NCBI GenBank assembly: GCA_024280115.1 | Contig: JAJRQT010000061.1 | Span: 1 to 46,245 of the forward strand | Direction: 5' to 3' | Source of the DNA: Bacteroidota bacterium | GTDB taxonomy: Bacteria; Bacteroidota; Bacteroidia; Cytophagales; Cyclobacteriaceae | Length of the DNA stretch: 46,245 bases | In this document: piece by piece, positions 45,815-46,245 of the stretch | Position numbering within the stretch: position 1 is the first letter of the stretch | How the letters are laid out: every line of letters starts with the position of its first letter | Notes under the pieces: model-generated | Told to the model about the DNA's origin: nothing | The model's input: only the letters and a program-made list of their open reading frames with translations | Database searches by the model: none | Translations under genes and position numbers: made by a program

Positions 45815-45930
45815 TGAATGATCCCCACTCGTGAGCGTCTTTGACGCGCGCAAAAAGAGAAGATCAGAAAGATTAATGATAGAAAAGAGTTAAAATCCAT
45901 CAAAGAAATATCAACGTAATAGGGCACGTG

Positions 45931-46086
45931 ATGCAATCGAGCGCCAGTAAAAAAGCGGATAAGATATTTAATGAAATACTTGGTACAATTAATGCCATGA
46001 AGTCTAGTGATTATGATGCATTCATGACTAGATTGGCGGAATTACAAAACCAACTTGATGATGAAGAAAATAATGAAGAGCCATAA
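45931..46086 (+). CDS. Possible small acidic protein (51 residues)
   Basis: An ATG frame encodes a charged, mostly helical peptide (SASKKADKIFNEILGT ... DDEENNEEP). Its composition is protein-like, with an amphipathic middle and acidic tail, but there is no known domain and no clear ribosome-binding site. It lies in an otherwise gene-free ~390 bp stretch between the CotH gene and the right edge. It may be a chance frame. Confidence 0.35.
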   Translation: MQSSASKKADKIFNEILGTINAMKSSDYDAFMTRLAELQNQLDDEENNEEP

Positions 46087-46200
46087 ATATCTATCAATAA
46101 AGAGAGTTTTGGTATTATCATTTTTTAGGGTTACCCATTTAAGTCTCAAACGCTTGTTAACCAGGTAATTAATTTGTATCTTATAGAAAAGATATTGCAT

Positions 46201-46245
46201 ATGAAATTACTAAAAGAATTGGACAGAGAAGCCTTCAAAACTAAG
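46201..46245 (+). CDS. Gene start cut by the window edge
   Basis: An ATG opens a frame (MKLLKELDREAFKTK) that runs off the right end. Only 15 codons are visible, so neither reality nor function can be judged. Confidence 0.3.
   Translation, partial: MKLLKELDREAFKTK

Noticed and set aside
1..46245. CRISPR array or prophage
   Set aside because: No regularly spaced short repeats with spacers and no phage structural, integrase or lysis genes were found; the repeats present are pairs or hairpins.

Overview
The window looks like a chromosomal segment of an AT-rich member of the Bacteroidota, most likely Cytophagales or a near relative. The support is: an ArgF' of the N-succinylornithine transcarbamylase type (SLRTR and HCLPVRRN motifs) within an arginine cluster; a TamB gene followed directly by a lipoprotein-type TamA (TamL); a CotH protein with a C-terminal type IX secretion sorting domain; weak Shine-Dalgarno sequences; and several upstream matches to the Bacteroidota -7 promoter element TAnnTTTG. 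No rRNA, tRNA or CRISPR array was seen.

Layout. 1-2.5 kb: a small lipoprotein and an SH3-TM-NERD protein, the latter bracketed by two ~127 bp direct repeats. 2.5-12 kb (minus strand): arginine biosynthesis in the order GNAT (putative N-acylglutamate synthase) - argG - argC - argF' - [2.3 kb accessory insert] - argB - argE - argH. The insert holds a REP-associated IS200-like transposase flanked by mirror-image REP hairpins, a small secreted protein, and a VapBC-type toxin-antitoxin pair flanked by ~110 bp direct repeats. argD is not in the window. 12.2-18.6 kb: a small membrane protein divergent from smc, then an inverted-repeat element, then pgi. 18.8-21.8 kb (minus): sixA-like phosphatase, a speD-speE fusion and an agmatinase, forming a polyamine operon. 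21.9-24.9 kb: topA and a sirtuin. 25.0-26.7 kb: a decayed MNT/HEPN toxin-antitoxin pair, an intact YefM/YoeB pair with a palindromic operator, and a paralogue of the small secreted protein from the arginine region. 26.8-35.8 kb: a MORN-repeat protein, TamB and TamL, for outer-membrane biogenesis. 35.9-41.4 kb: a DEAD-box helicase, a DmpG/HMGL-type aldolase, a PfkB kinase and a PhyH dioxygenase. 41.6-43.4 kb: a small membrane protein gene cut in two by a complete ISAs1-family element with a 9 bp target duplication. 43.6-45.8 kb: a secreted CotH-family protein. The right edge has a possible small ORF and a cut-off gene.

How it fits together. Arginine made by the split operon could feed polyamine synthesis (agmatine to putrescine to spermidine) encoded 7 kb away, although no arginine decarboxylase is visible here. 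The accessory pieces (three toxin-antitoxin modules, a RAYT, an IS and several repeat families) sit between conserved housekeeping blocks and show repeated insertion and decay. I found no clearly new multi-gene system. The most notable items are the TA-linked secreted paralogues, the repeat-bracketed VapBC and NERD modules, the SpeD-SpeE fusion, an unusual residue in ArgF', and the IS that supplies a new start codon to the gene it broke.
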